A stretch of 64,000 nucleotides of DNA. It comes from Clostridiales bacterium (GTDB lineage Bacteria; Bacillota; Clostridia; Oscillospirales; Acutalibacteraceae). The stretch is from NCBI GenBank assembly GCA_018364155.1, contig JAGZMM010000005.1, positions 62,001 to 126,000 of the forward strand. Reading direction: 5' to 3'. Of this stretch, positions 16,871-24,515 are shown piece after piece; position 1 is the stretch's first letter; the number at the start of each line of letters is the position of its first letter. The position numbers were made by a program, and so were the translations under genes. The notes beneath the pieces are model-generated. The model was given only the letters and a program-made list of their open reading frames with translations, did not search any database and was not told the DNA's origin.

Positions 16871-17587
16871 TTGGCAACGGCAATCTGGGTGGTGGAAGAC
16901 GACGAGAACATCGCCGAGCTGATTAAAACGGCGCTTTTGTCCGCCAGCTACGAGGCGCGCGTGTTTGACTGCGGCGCGGCTCTCTTCGAGCGGGGGGATA
17001 CGCAGGTGCCGGACCTAATTTTGCTGGACATTATGCTGCCCGGCATGAGCGGGTATGACATTCTCAAAAGGCTGCGCACATCCAAGGATATGCCCGATGT
17101 CCCGGTTATCTTCCTCACCGCCAAAGGCACCGAGTTCGACAAGGCCATGGGGCTGGAGCTGGGGGCGGACGACTATATTCCGAAGCCCTTCGGCGTGCTT
17201 GAGCTGCTCGCGCGCATCAAGGCGGTGCTGCGCCGGTACACGAAAGGCCGGTCAGCATCGGCCGGGCCAAGAGAAAGCGGCGGATGCCGGTATAAGGACC
17301 TGGAGATCGATGCGGCAAGCCGGGAAATCCGCAAGGACGGAATCCCGGTCAAATTCACGTTTAAGGAATTTGAGCTGTTCTTATATATGTACCAAAACCG
17401 CGGGGTGGTTTTGAGCCGGGACAACCTGCTTGAGAAGGTGTGGGGCTACGAGTATGCGGGAGACACCACCCGCACGGTGGATATGCACATCAAGTCCATC
17501 CGCCAGAAGCTCTCAGACAGCCCGGACGCGCCCAGATACATAGAGACCATCCGCGGCTACGGCTACAAGTTCTTAAAGGAATCGTAA
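16871..17587 (+). CDS. phoB: response regulator, OmpR/PhoB family (PhoB/PhoP)
   Basis: A 238-residue transcription factor. The receiver domain (about residues 5-118) has acidic residues in VVEDDENI, the phosphoacceptor Asp53 in LLDIM, and the conserved Lys in PKPFGVLEL. The C-terminal winged helix (about 140-236) contains FTFKEFELFLYMYQNRG and RTVDMHIKSIRQKL. Its place between phoU and the kinase, downstream of pst genes, identifies it as the phosphate regulator. It starts with TTG at 16871 and its stop is one base before the start of the kinase gene. Confidence 0.92.
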   Translation: MATAIWVVEDDENIAELIKTALLSASYEARVFDCGAALFERGDTQVPDLILLDIMLPGMSGYDILKRLRTSKDMPDVPVIFLTAKGTEFDKAMGLELGADDYIPKPFGVLELLARIKAVLRRYTKGRSASAGPRESGGCRYKDLEIDAASREIRKDGIPVKFTFKEFELFLYMYQNRGVVLSRDNLLEKVWGYEYAGDTTRTVDMHIKSIRQKLSDSPDAPRYIETIRGYGYKFLKES

Positions 17588-17588
17588 G

Positions 17589-19310
17589 ATGAAGAAACGG
17601 CTGCGTGTAATTCTGACTGCGCTGACCCTGCTGGCCATGGTCTGCGTGCTGGCCATCTGCTTTGTGTGGATGTCCCAGTTTCGGGTGCAGGACCTGCGAA
17701 GGGACCTTTCCAATGTAATGAATACTGCTTCCTATCTGACAAACGTGGGAGACACCAACGATTATGATGCCTACGCCAAGCGCCTGGCCCGGGACCTGCA
17801 CGGGGACATCCGCGTGACCATTGTGGCAGTGGACGGGAAGGTGCTGGGGGACTCGTATGCGGACTATTCGGCCATGGCCAATCACCTGGACCGGCCCGAG
17901 ATGATAGAAGCCATACGCGATGGGTACGGGGAAGACGTGCGCAAAAGCGAAACCACCGGGGAGGACAATTTCTACGCCGCCATGATTTTGACCGACGGGA
18001 TCTATATCCGGGTATCGGCCCCGGTTGCGGTGGCCTACAGCTTTATTCTCCAGGTGCTTCCGCCTGTGCTTCTTTTGTGTGTGGCGGTCTTTTTAATTAT
18101 CCTCTTTCTTTCTCACCGCGTATCCGCCCGGTTTACCAGGCCCTTTGAGGAGCTTTCCGGAGCGGTGGAAGGCCTCATCATCGACGGCAAGCCCGGTGAA
18201 ATCTCCGCGCCGCCCTATGACGAGCTGGTTCCCATCGTGCGCAACATTCGGGATTTAAGCGGCCGGCTGCAAATGTACATTGCGGAAATCAAGCAGAAAT
18301 CCGCGGAAATTGAGGACATCATTTCCGCTACCGACGACGGGGTGGTGGTGCTCGACGGGTCGATGCACATCATCACCATCAACGAGCGGGCCAAGGAACT
18401 GTTCGGCGGAGCCGGCGACGCGAAAAGCTTTGAAATGGTCTGCCGGGACATGGTGCTTCTGGAAAAAATCAAAAAGACCTTCCGCAGCGGAAAGGAATCC
18501 CACGTGGAGCTGGATATGCGCAACAAAAACGGCCGCGTTTACCGCTGCATCGTCAGCCCTGCCAAAAGCAAGGAGGGGCTGACCACAGGGGCGGTCCTCT
18601 TTTTGTCCGACGTGACCGAAATTATCCGCCTTGAGCGGGTGCGTTCCGATTTTGCCGCCAACGTTTCCCATGAGCTGAAAACCCCTCTGACCGCCATCAA
18701 GGGCTTTTCCGAGCTGATGGACGCGGGGCTTGTGGCCGACGAGGAGAAAAAGCGGGAATACATCCGTCTGATTATGAAGGAAAGCGATCGGCTGATGGGA
18801 CTGATCAACGACATTCTCAAGCTGGCGGAGCTGGAGAATGCCACCGAAGAACCCCAGCGGTTGGAATCCGTGTCTTTGGGCAACATTGTCAAAGAGGTGC
18901 AGACGGTTCTGCAAGGCAAGGCGAAGGAACGGCAGGTGACGCTGTCGGCCTGTGGAGATGGCTTTATCCGCGCCGACCAGGAGCGCATCCGGGAAATGGT
19001 CATCAACCTGGTGGACAACGCCGTCAAATACAACCGCCCCGGCGGCCGGGTGGACGTATCGGTGGAGCAAGCGCAGGGCAATGTGATCCTGACGGTGGCG
19101 GACACCGGCATCGGCATCCCGCCCGAGCACCAGGAGCGGGTGTTTGAACGGTTCTACCGGGTGGATAAGGGGCGCAGCCGCAAGTCCGGCGGAACGGGTC
19201 TGGGCCTGTCCATCGTCCGGCATACCGCCGAGCATTACGGCGGCGTGGTCGCTCTGGAGAGCGAGGAGCAGGTGGGGACTCGGATCACCGTCACTTTCCC
19301 CCAGGCCTGA
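17589..19310 (+). CDS. phoR: phosphate sensor histidine kinase PhoR
   Basis: A 573-residue membrane kinase: a first helix at about residues 8-30, an extracytoplasmic domain (about 31-145), a second helix (about 148-178), a HAMP-like region, a PAS domain (about 240-340), HisKA with the phospho-accepting His361 in SHELKTP, and a HATPase domain with NLVDNAVKYN, DTGIGIP and GGTGLGLSIV. Together with the response regulator it controls the Pho regulon, probably through PhoU and PstSCAB. It begins right after phoB and ends before a strong bidirectional terminator. Confidence 0.92.
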   Translation: MKKRLRVILTALTLLAMVCVLAICFVWMSQFRVQDLRRDLSNVMNTASYLTNVGDTNDYDAYAKRLARDLHGDIRVTIVAVDGKVLGDSYADYSAMANHLDRPEMIEAIRDGYGEDVRKSETTGEDNFYAAMILTDGIYIRVSAPVAVAYSFILQVLPPVLLLCVAVFLIILFLSHRVSARFTRPFEELSGAVEGLIIDGKPGEISAPPYDELVPIVRNIRDLSGRLQMYIAEIKQKSAEIEDIISATDDGVVVLDGSMHIITINERAKELFGGAGDAKSFEMVCRDMVLLEKIKKTFRSGKESHVELDMRNKNGRVYRCIVSPAKSKEGLTTGAVLFLSDVTEIIRLERVRSDFAANVSHELKTPLTAIKGFSELMDAGLVADEEKKREYIRLIMKESDRLMGLINDILKLAELENATEEPQRLESVSLGNIVKEVQTVLQGKAKERQVTLSACGDGFIRADQERIREMVINLVDNAVKYNRPGGRVDVSVEQAQGNVILTVADTGIGIPPEHQERVFERFYRVDKGRSRKSGGTGLGLSIVRHTAEHYGGVVALESEEQVGTRITVTFPQA

Positions 19311-19319
19311 GTGCAAAGA

Positions 19320-19372
19320 GGCCGCAGCGGATCCCAATAAGTTTGGGATCCGCTGCGGCCCTTTTGTTTTTT
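19320..19372. terminator. bidirectional terminator between phoR and the ZIP transporter
   Basis: A 17-bp perfect stem (19320-19336 with 19344-19360), a 7-base loop and a long T-run (CTTTTGTTTTTT). It separates convergent genes. Confidence 0.9.
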
Positions 19373-19377
19373 GAGGA

Positions 19378-20175
19378 TTACCCTAAGGCGACGTCCAGGA
19401 TCATCATGACCAGAAAACCCATTACGATCCCTAAGACGCTCAGGTTTTTGTTGGAGTTGATGGATTCCGGGATGAGTTCCGCAGATACCACGCTGATCAT
19501 GGCGCCGGCGGAGAAGGAAAGAAGGAAGGGCAGGATTTCCCGCATAGCCATGGCTGCGACCACGCCGATGACGGCGGCGATGGGTTCCACTAGACCGGAG
19601 GCCTGGCCGTAGAGGAAACTTTTGAGGCGGCTGTATCCCTCTCTTCTCAGAGGCAGCGCTACGCTGGCGCCTTCCGGGAAGTTCTGCAGCCCGATTCCCA
19701 GCGCCAGGATGCCGGCGCCCACCAGGGTTGAACCGGGTACGCCCATGGCGGCCCCGCCGAAGGCGACCCCCACCGCCATGCCTTCGGGAATGTTGTGCAG
19801 AGTGACGGCGCTGACCAGCAGAATGCTGCGCTTGAGAGACGCGCTTTTGCCAGCCGCAGCGGTGACGAAGCTGGATTTATCCAGCAGCTTGTCGGCGACG
19901 ATCATGAATAGGCCGCCGGTGACGAACCCAAGAGCCGGAAGGACCCATTGGGATTTTCCCAGTTCCCCGCACAGTTCGATGGCCGGCGCCAGAAGCGACC
20001 AGAAACTGGCGGCGATCATTACGCCGGCGCCGAAGCCCAGCATGATATTGAGCACTTTTTTGTTCACGTCACGGAAGAAAAAGACAACCGCCGCGCCCAG
20101 GGCGGTGATGGCCCAAGTAAAGAGGGTGGCGAGAAGTCCTTGCACCACCGGGTTTATGTTTTCAAAGAATTCCAC
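19378..20175 (-). CDS. ZIP family metal transporter
   Basis: A 265-residue integral membrane protein with about eight hydrophobic segments and the two metal-binding helix motifs of bacterial ZIP proteins, VTLHNIPEGMAVG and IGLQNFPEGASVA. ZIP transporters of the ZupT/GufA type import Zn2+ and other divalent metals. The motif HNIPEG with NFPEG matches the GufA-like group. It uses a GTG start at 20175 behind GGGGGGA. The gene is alone on its strand; no metal-regulator site was recognised upstream. Confidence 0.92.
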   Translation of the reverse strand: MEFFENINPVVQGLLATLFTWAITALGAAVVFFFRDVNKKVLNIMLGFGAGVMIAASFWSLLAPAIELCGELGKSQWVLPALGFVTGGLFMIVADKLLDKSSFVTAAAGKSASLKRSILLVSAVTLHNIPEGMAVGVAFGGAAMGVPGSTLVGAGILALGIGLQNFPEGASVALPLRREGYSRLKSFLYGQASGLVEPIAAVIGVVAAMAMREILPFLLSFSAGAMISVVSAELIPESINSNKNLSVLGIVMGFLVMMILDVALG

Positions 20176-20470
20176 TGTATTCCCCCCGAATCAAAATTAT
20201 CAGGGTGCCGTTAGGGTGAGGTCTATGCGGATGACACCCCATATTCAGGGTATGCGGACAGAGTGAATGGGTGACGCGGCCCGCAGCCAGGTGGAAAGAA
20301 AGAGCGGGGACATGAGGATAGAAAAACGAAAAAACGCAAGCAAAGGGAGACACTTTGTAAGGAAGTTGTCTCCCTTCAACTTTTGCAATTAATTAAATTG
20401 ATTGGATATCAAAGAATAGACGCCAGCAGCACTCTTCCAATATTTTTGGTAACGATTTTCTTTCCCGATA
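20176..20470. other. intergenic region with one hairpin
   Basis: No convincing gene. It contains a 10-bp inverted repeat AAGGGAGACA / TGTCTCCCTT (20343-20352 and 20367-20376) that may be a terminator, and it marks the change from GC-rich DNA to the AT-rich redox island. Confidence 0.5.
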
Positions 20471-20516
20471 TTGTTTTGGTAAGACGCGCTTGATATAATG
20501 GTTAAAGAACTTTAAC
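20471..20516 (+). promoter_or_regulatory. promoter and likely ArsR operator of the redox island
   Basis: TTGTTT (20471-20476), a 17-base spacer and TATAAT (20494-20499) form a strong promoter. Directly after the -10 box is the inverted repeat GTTAAAG-AA-CTTTAAC (20501-20516), placed where a repressor would block initiation. The ArsR-type regulator in the same operon is the natural candidate; this is an inference. Confidence 0.7.
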
Positions 20517-20532
20517 GAAAGGAGCTTTTGCA

Positions 20533-21306
20533 ATGAGCCAGTATCGTGTTGAAATAAATACAGACAAATGCATAGGATGTGGTTTGTGTAGTAAAGTGTG
20601 CGTTGCTCATAATCTTGTGATTGACCAAAACAAAGCAAGAAAGGGAATGAATGACTGTGTGATGTGCGGACAATGTTCTGCGGTCTGTCCACAAAAAGCA
20701 ATTTCCATAGAAGGTTATGGAAGTGAGCAGATGGAAAAGACGGAGGAAGTCCGGCTTTCTCCGGAAGATATTTTGAATGTGATCCGTTTTCGCAGAAGTG
20801 TTCGTAACTTTAAAAAAATAGAAATCCCAAGAGAAGTCATGGAGCAAGTTTTAGAAGCAGGCAGGCTTACCCATACGGCAAAAAATATGCAGGATGTATC
20901 CTATGTTGTACTTACAACCGAAAAGAATCGCATTGAAAAAATGGCTGTGAAGGTATTTCGTGCAATCAAGCCGATCGCCAATCTGTTCAGCCTCATGGCA
21001 AGAAACAATGAAATCAACGACGATTTTTTCTTTTTCAATGCACCTGCTGTGATCGTTATTTTGGCACGAGATAAAACAAACGGTATTCTTGCCGCACAAA
21101 ATATGGAATTTGTTGCGGAAGCAAACGGATTAGGCGTTTTATACAGCGGATTTTTTACAATGGCAGCAAATATGTCACGCAAAATCAAAAAAACGATGGG
21201 TGTTTCCAAAGGGAAAAAAGTGGCGATGACGCTAGTGCTCGGCTATCCGAACATAAAATTTTTACGTTCGACTCCTCACAAGGAATTAGATGTCAGATAT
21301 ATGTAG
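20533..21306 (+). CDS. ferredoxin-nitroreductase fusion oxidoreductase
   Basis: A 257-residue protein with two [4Fe-4S] clusters at the N-terminus (CIGCGLCSKVC and CVMCGQCSAVCP, residues about 14-57), joined to an FMN-dependent nitroreductase domain (about 76-257, starting FRRSVRNFKKIEIPREVMEQ). Such fusions in anaerobes probably pass electrons from ferredoxin to FMN to reduce quinones, nitro compounds or other small acceptors; the substrate is unknown. The gene is clearly more AT-rich than the flanking core genes. Start ATG at 20533 behind AAAGGAG, first of three genes. Confidence 0.9.
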   Translation: MSQYRVEINTDKCIGCGLCSKVCVAHNLVIDQNKARKGMNDCVMCGQCSAVCPQKAISIEGYGSEQMEKTEEVRLSPEDILNVIRFRRSVRNFKKIEIPREVMEQVLEAGRLTHTAKNMQDVSYVVLTTEKNRIEKMAVKVFRAIKPIANLFSLMARNNEINDDFFFFNAPAVIVILARDKTNGILAAQNMEFVAEANGLGVLYSGFFTMAANMSRKIKKTMGVSKGKKVAMTLVLGYPNIKFLRSTPHKELDVRYM

Positions 21307-21317
21307 GAGACTTTGAA

Positions 21318-21665
21318 ATGCAAACAGAATGTGATAAAGCCCTAAAGCAGATTATACAGGGGTTTCGGGAGTGCCAAAATGCGTTTACTGCCATCGGAGA
21401 TGAAACTAGGCAGCTTATTTTGCTTGTGCTGCTGGAAAGTGACCTGTCTGGTATTCGAGTAGGTGAGATTGCCGAGAAAACACATTTGACAAGACCGTCG
21501 GTATCTCATCATCTTAAAATATTAAAAGAAGCGAATATTGTTGCCATGCGCCGTGTGGGAACAAAAAACTATTATTATTTAAGTACAGATGAAACTAGAT
21601 GGAAAGAAATTTCCAGTTTGGTCCATCTGATTTATGAGAGCATCAAACACATTACCCAATCATAG
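21318..21665 (+). CDS. ArsR-family winged-helix transcriptional regulator
   Basis: A 115-residue dimeric-type HTH protein. The segment AIGDETRQLILLVLL opens the winged helix, RVGEIAEKTHLTRPSVSHHLKILKEA is the recognition HTH, and VGTKNYYYLS is the wing. The metal-binding ELCVCDL box of classical ArsR is absent; two cysteines near the N-terminus (Cys5 and Cys19) could be redox-sensitive. It sits between two iron-sulfur flavoprotein genes and probably controls them through the palindrome at 20501-20516. Confidence 0.9.
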   Translation: MQTECDKALKQIIQGFRECQNAFTAIGDETRQLILLVLLESDLSGIRVGEIAEKTHLTRPSVSHHLKILKEANIVAMRRVGTKNYYYLSTDETRWKEISSLVHLIYESIKHITQS

Positions 21666-21676
21666 GAGGAAATACG

Positions 21677-22426
21677 ATGATTTTGTATTTTTCAGGCACC
21701 GGAAACAGTGCGTATGTGGCAAAAAGAATCGGAAAAGAGATTGAGGATGAGGTGATTGATCTTTTTGAAAAAATCCGGAATAATGATTTTTCGGAAATAC
21801 ACTCTGAACGTCCGCTGATTATTGTAGCGCCGACATACGCATGGCGGATCCCGCATATGGTACAAAGGTGGATAGAAAACACACCATTTACGGGAAATCA
21901 GAAGATATATTTTATTTTAACCTGCGGTGGAAGTGTTGGAAATGCGAGCAAATATCTTGCTAAACTATGCGAGAAAAAGAAGATGGACTACTGTGGGTGC
22001 ATGGGGATTATCATGCCTGAAAATTATATTGCTCTCTTTTCTACGCCAACACAGGAAAAGGCATTTCAGATTATCGAAAAGGCAGAGCCTGTAATAGACC
22101 AAGCGCTTTGTCGTATCAAGGACGGTACGGTATTCCCTCAAATGAATATTACTTTTATGGATACCTTGAACAGTGGCATTATAAATGATCTTTTCTATCC
22201 ATTATTCGTGCATTCTAAGAAATTCTACGTTACCGGCGAATGTATTTCCTGCGGCAAATGCGTGAATGTGTGTCCTCTGAACAATATCCATATGGAAAAT
22301 GGAAAGCCAGTCTGGAACAATGAGTGTACCCACTGCATGGCTTGTATCTGCCGCTGTCCGAAAGAAGCGATCGAATATGGTGAGCATAGCAAGGGTTTAC
22401 CTCGCTATATCTGTAAAAAGTATTAA
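21677..22426 (+). CDS. EFR1-type flavodoxin-ferredoxin fusion
   Basis: A 249-residue protein with an N-terminal flavodoxin fold (FSGTGNSAYVAKRIGKEI binds the FMN phosphate) and a C-terminal two-cluster ferredoxin (CISCGKCVNVCP and CTHCMACICRCP, about residues 190-235). This layout is that of the EFR1 family, electron carriers of unknown partners in anaerobes. It lies 11 bases after the ArsR gene and shares the low GC content of this island. Start ATG at 21677 behind AGGAGG. Confidence 0.88.
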   Translation: MILYFSGTGNSAYVAKRIGKEIEDEVIDLFEKIRNNDFSEIHSERPLIIVAPTYAWRIPHMVQRWIENTPFTGNQKIYFILTCGGSVGNASKYLAKLCEKKKMDYCGCMGIIMPENYIALFSTPTQEKAFQIIEKAEPVIDQALCRIKDGTVFPQMNITFMDTLNSGIINDLFYPLFVHSKKFYVTGECISCGKCVNVCPLNNIHMENGKPVWNNECTHCMACICRCPKEAIEYGEHSKGLPRYICKKY

Positions 22427-22522
22427 TAGCTTTTCTTTTTTCTAATAATAGTAATTTTCAATTTGCAATGGTCTGTCTATGGGAACAGCAAGCATCGGAT
22501 TTTGTCCCCAAAATACACAATA

Positions 22523-22580
22523 TAGAAATTGGGGACACCTTCCTTACGGAGGGTACCCCAAACGGTGTGTCTTTTTCTAA
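22523..22580 (+). terminator. possible terminator of the redox island
   Basis: GACACC near 22525 can pair with GGTGTGTC near 22565, followed by TTTTTCT. The stem has a bulge, so this is a weak call. Confidence 0.35.
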
Positions 22581-22611
22581 AAAGAAATTGCAAAGTTTTC
22601 TCGAAAAATGA

Positions 22612-22640
22612 TTGACAAGGACAAGAGAATGCGATATAAT
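22612..22640 (+). promoter_or_regulatory. consensus promoter of tRNA-Ala
   Basis: TTGACA (22612-22617), 17 bases and TATAAT (22635-22640), a perfect consensus promoter 32 bases before the tRNA. Confidence 0.9.
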
Positions 22641-22672
22641 AGCCTTCGTTGCAGCAAATGTGGCAACTGTTT

Positions 22673-22748
22673 GGGGCATTAGCTCAGCTGGGAGAGCGCT
22701 ACACTGGCAGTGTAGAGGTCAGCGGTTCGATCCCGCTATGCTCCACCA
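22673..22748 (+). tRNA. tRNA-Ala (anticodon GGC)
   Basis: A 76-nucleotide cloverleaf with CCA encoded. The acceptor stem GGGGCAT/ATGCTCC contains the G3-U70 pair that marks alanine tRNAs, the anticodon loop is CTGGCAG (anticodon GGC), and the T loop is GGTTCGATCCC. It has its own promoter and terminator and is a single-gene unit between two AT-rich blocks. Confidence 0.97.
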
Positions 22749-22790
22749 AAATAGGAACTAAAATCGTTTGATTTTGGTTCCTATTTTTTG
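22748..22790 (+). terminator. terminator of tRNA-Ala
   Basis: A long stem (AAAATAGGAAC-T-AAAATC with GATTTT-G-GTTCCTATTTT, GTTT loop) followed by a T-run. Confidence 0.85.
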
Positions 22791-22862
22791 TCCCAGAAAA
22801 AGAAACAGAGTGCTATACGGTTTTTATTCTATGTGGTTGATTAAAAATGAACGAAAAATAAA

Positions 22863-22916
22863 AAATAGCAAAAGGCTAGGAAGAAGGCGAGCCTTCTTCC
22901 TAGCCTTTTGCTATTT
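22863..22916. repeat. 54-bp near-perfect palindrome
   Basis: Two perfectly complementary 26-base arms (22863-22888 and 22891-22916) around a 2-base centre (GA). It resembles the 54-bp palindrome at 3859-3912 in length, near-absence of a loop and an A/G-rich left arm, but the sequence differs. No gene points into it from the right, and the tRNA already has its own terminator. Confidence 0.8.
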
Positions 22917-23127
22917 GGAAACTTCATTTCAAGAACATACGGTTCTATCCCATAGTGCATATCGGGATCTGCCATGTTAGGGATCTTCCTCCATCTATTT
23001 TTATCCATAAATGGTACCCAAAATATATAACAAATAAATAAAATATGAGAATTCAACTAATTTTACTATAAATATGTTAAAAAATAGGATTATTACCTCA
23101 AAAATTAGAAATAATGCGTGAAAAGTA
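22917..23127. other. AT-rich intergenic DNA
   Basis: An AT-rich stretch after the palindrome with no supportable gene; the short open frames here are low-complexity and lack ribosome binding sites. Confidence 0.5.
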
Positions 23128-23155
23128 TTTACATTATCGTAGAATTCTATACAAT
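23128..23155 (+). promoter_or_regulatory. promoter of the secreted-protein gene
   Basis: TTTACA (23128-23133), a 16-base spacer and TACAAT (23150-23155), upstream of the short peptide and the secreted protein. Confidence 0.6.
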
Positions 23156-23188
23156 TAAGGCATAAAATGTGGAAGGAGAAGGATTCCA

Positions 23189-23242
23189 ATGGGCCATTCA
23201 GCAGGATGTTTACGTCAATTAAGAATGCAGAAATACAAATGA
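23189..23242 (+). CDS. possible 17-residue leader or signal peptide
   Basis: A short frame, MGHSAGCLRQLRMQKYK, with an excellent ribosome binding site (GGAAGGAGAAGG) just upstream. It lies between a promoter and the secreted-protein gene and ends 25 bases before it. It may be a leader peptide that tunes translation of the next gene, or a small product in its own right. There is no homology evidence. Confidence 0.35.
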   Translation: MGHSAGCLRQLRMQKYK

Positions 23243-23267
23243 AGCGAAAAAGGAAAGGGGTATTTCT

Positions 23268-23729
23268 ATGCGTAAATTGGCAAAAGTTATCAGCTTTCTT
23301 TTGGTAATTACATTGTTGTCCGTCCTATTCGTTCTTCCGGCTTCAGCCGCACAGATTCAAACAAGTAAAAACATTCATGTCGGTCTTGGAGTTATAGGCG
23401 TTATTCCGGAACGTAGTTGGCCTTATGCATATCAGTCTTCCTACTTTGATTCGTGCGTGATTCAGGCTGGACATACGAGCACGCCTGCAAATGTTCAATG
23501 TGTCGTGGGGACAGAAGTAAATAACACGGTATACTGTGAATACAATATGAATGCAAGCATTGTCCCAACCTATTCTACTGGACATTACGCAGGACCATAC
23601 TATTTTCGTGTCAGTTTTAATGCGGTAGGCCAGTCTTATGATACCACAGCATTCCAGGTGTGTTCCGACACGACCAATCCATACCGTCCCGATGGATGGC
23701 AAGGCGCCGGCTACGGCAGATCAGCGTAA
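23268..23729 (+). CDS. small secreted protein of unknown function
   Basis: A 153-residue protein with a clear signal peptide (basic MRKLAK, a hydrophobic core, cleavage after PASA near residue 27). The mature part of about 125 residues is rich in Tyr, Ser, Thr and Val, predicted mostly beta, with four Cys that could form two disulfides, and ends in WQGAGYGRSA. I do not recognise the family. A hairpin and then an ABC transporter operon follow in the same direction, which suggests this is an exported effector, signal or bacteriocin-like protein, or an envelope component, served or countered by the transporter. Codon use is more AT-rich than the core genes. RBS AAAGGAAAGGGG. Confidence 0.75.
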   Translation: MRKLAKVISFLLVITLLSVLFVLPASAAQIQTSKNIHVGLGVIGVIPERSWPYAYQSSYFDSCVIQAGHTSTPANVQCVVGTEVNNTVYCEYNMNASIVPTYSTGHYAGPYYFRVSFNAVGQSYDTTAFQVCSDTTNPYRPDGWQGAGYGRSA

Positions 23730-23773
23730 CATTCAACGCGACAATGTAAAAAACCAAGCATAAACCATTACCG

Positions 23774-23808
23774 GCAGGGTGCGCCGGAGCAGTTCCGGCG
23801 TACCCTGC
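23774..23808 (+). terminator. hairpin between the secreted protein and the ABC genes
   Basis: A 15-bp stem with one G-T pair (23774-23788 with 23794-23808, GCAGT loop). Only two T residues follow, so it is a partial terminator or mRNA processing site that could make the small protein more abundant than the transporter. Confidence 0.6.
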
Positions 23809-23831
23809 TTACAACTGGGAGGGAACGACAG

Positions 23832-24515
23832 ATGCAAGACACCGTGATCGAAGCGAGAGACCTTGTGAAAACCTTCCGAAAGACCTTTCATGCGGTAGAC
23901 GGGGTATCCCTTGCCCTGAAACGGGGAAAATTCTATGCGGTCATGGGGCATTCCGGGTCGGGAAAAACCACGCTTCTGCAGATCCTCGGCCTGCTGGATG
24001 ACGCATCCTCCGGCAACATTTTAGTAAACGGAGTGGACGCCTCCCATCTCAAGGAGAAAGAAAAGGCGCAGATCCGGCGGGATACCATCGGGTTTGTCTT
24101 TCAGGCATATTATCTTAATCCCAAGCTTAAGGCCTATGAAAACGTAATGCTGCCCATGTATATCAATCCACAGATTGGGAAAGAGGCAAAGAAACGGGCA
24201 AAGGAACTATTGGCCGGGCTGGGGCTCGAAGATCGGATGGATCACTATCCCAAGCAGATGTCCGGCGGGGAGCAGCAGCGGGTGGCCATTGCCCGGGCGC
24301 TGGCCAACGACCCAGACTGCATCTTTGCCGACGAACCCACGGGCAACCTGGATGAGGAAAACGAACGGCTGGTGTTCGATACGCTCAAAGGGCTTGCAAA
24401 GTCCGGCAAATGTGTGCTGGTGGTCAGCCATAACGAGGTGGTCCGGGAATATGCCGATTGCCTGCTTTTAATGGAAAAGGGAAAGCTCAAGGAGGCGGAT
24501 GATCGTGAAGCTTAG
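23832..24515 (+). CDS. ABC transporter ATP-binding protein, MacB/LolD type
   Basis: A 227-residue ATPase with Walker A GHSGSGKTT near residue 40, the Q-loop at IGFVFQAYYLNP, signature MSGGEQQRVA and Walker B IFADEPTGNLDEE. It belongs to the MacB/LolD/FtsE group, which works with FtsX-type permeases as mechanotransmission machines rather than classical transport channels. Its end overlaps the permease gene, so translation is coupled. Start ATG at 23832 behind GGGAGGG. It probably energises a heterodimer of the two permeases encoded downstream. Confidence 0.92.
   Translation: MQDTVIEARDLVKTFRKTFHAVDGVSLALKRGKFYAVMGHSGSGKTTLLQILGLLDDASSGNILVNGVDASHLKEKEKAQIRRDTIGFVFQAYYLNPKLKAYENVMLPMYINPQIGKEAKKRAKELLAGLGLEDRMDHYPKQMSGGEQQRVAIARALANDPDCIFADEPTGNLDEENERLVFDTLKGLAKSGKCVLVVSHNEVVREYADCLLLMEKGKLKEADDREA

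Noticed and set aside
18255..19337. 360-residue open frame on the minus strand inside phoR
   Set aside because: Antisense to a clearly identified histidine kinase, with no start signal or recognisable domain.
22673..22748. Integration (att) site at tRNA-Ala
   Set aside because: No integrase and no second copy of the tRNA end was found in the window.
22768..22980. Short open frame over the palindrome at 22863-22916
   Set aside because: Its reading is produced by the palindrome on both strands and it lacks a ribosome binding site.
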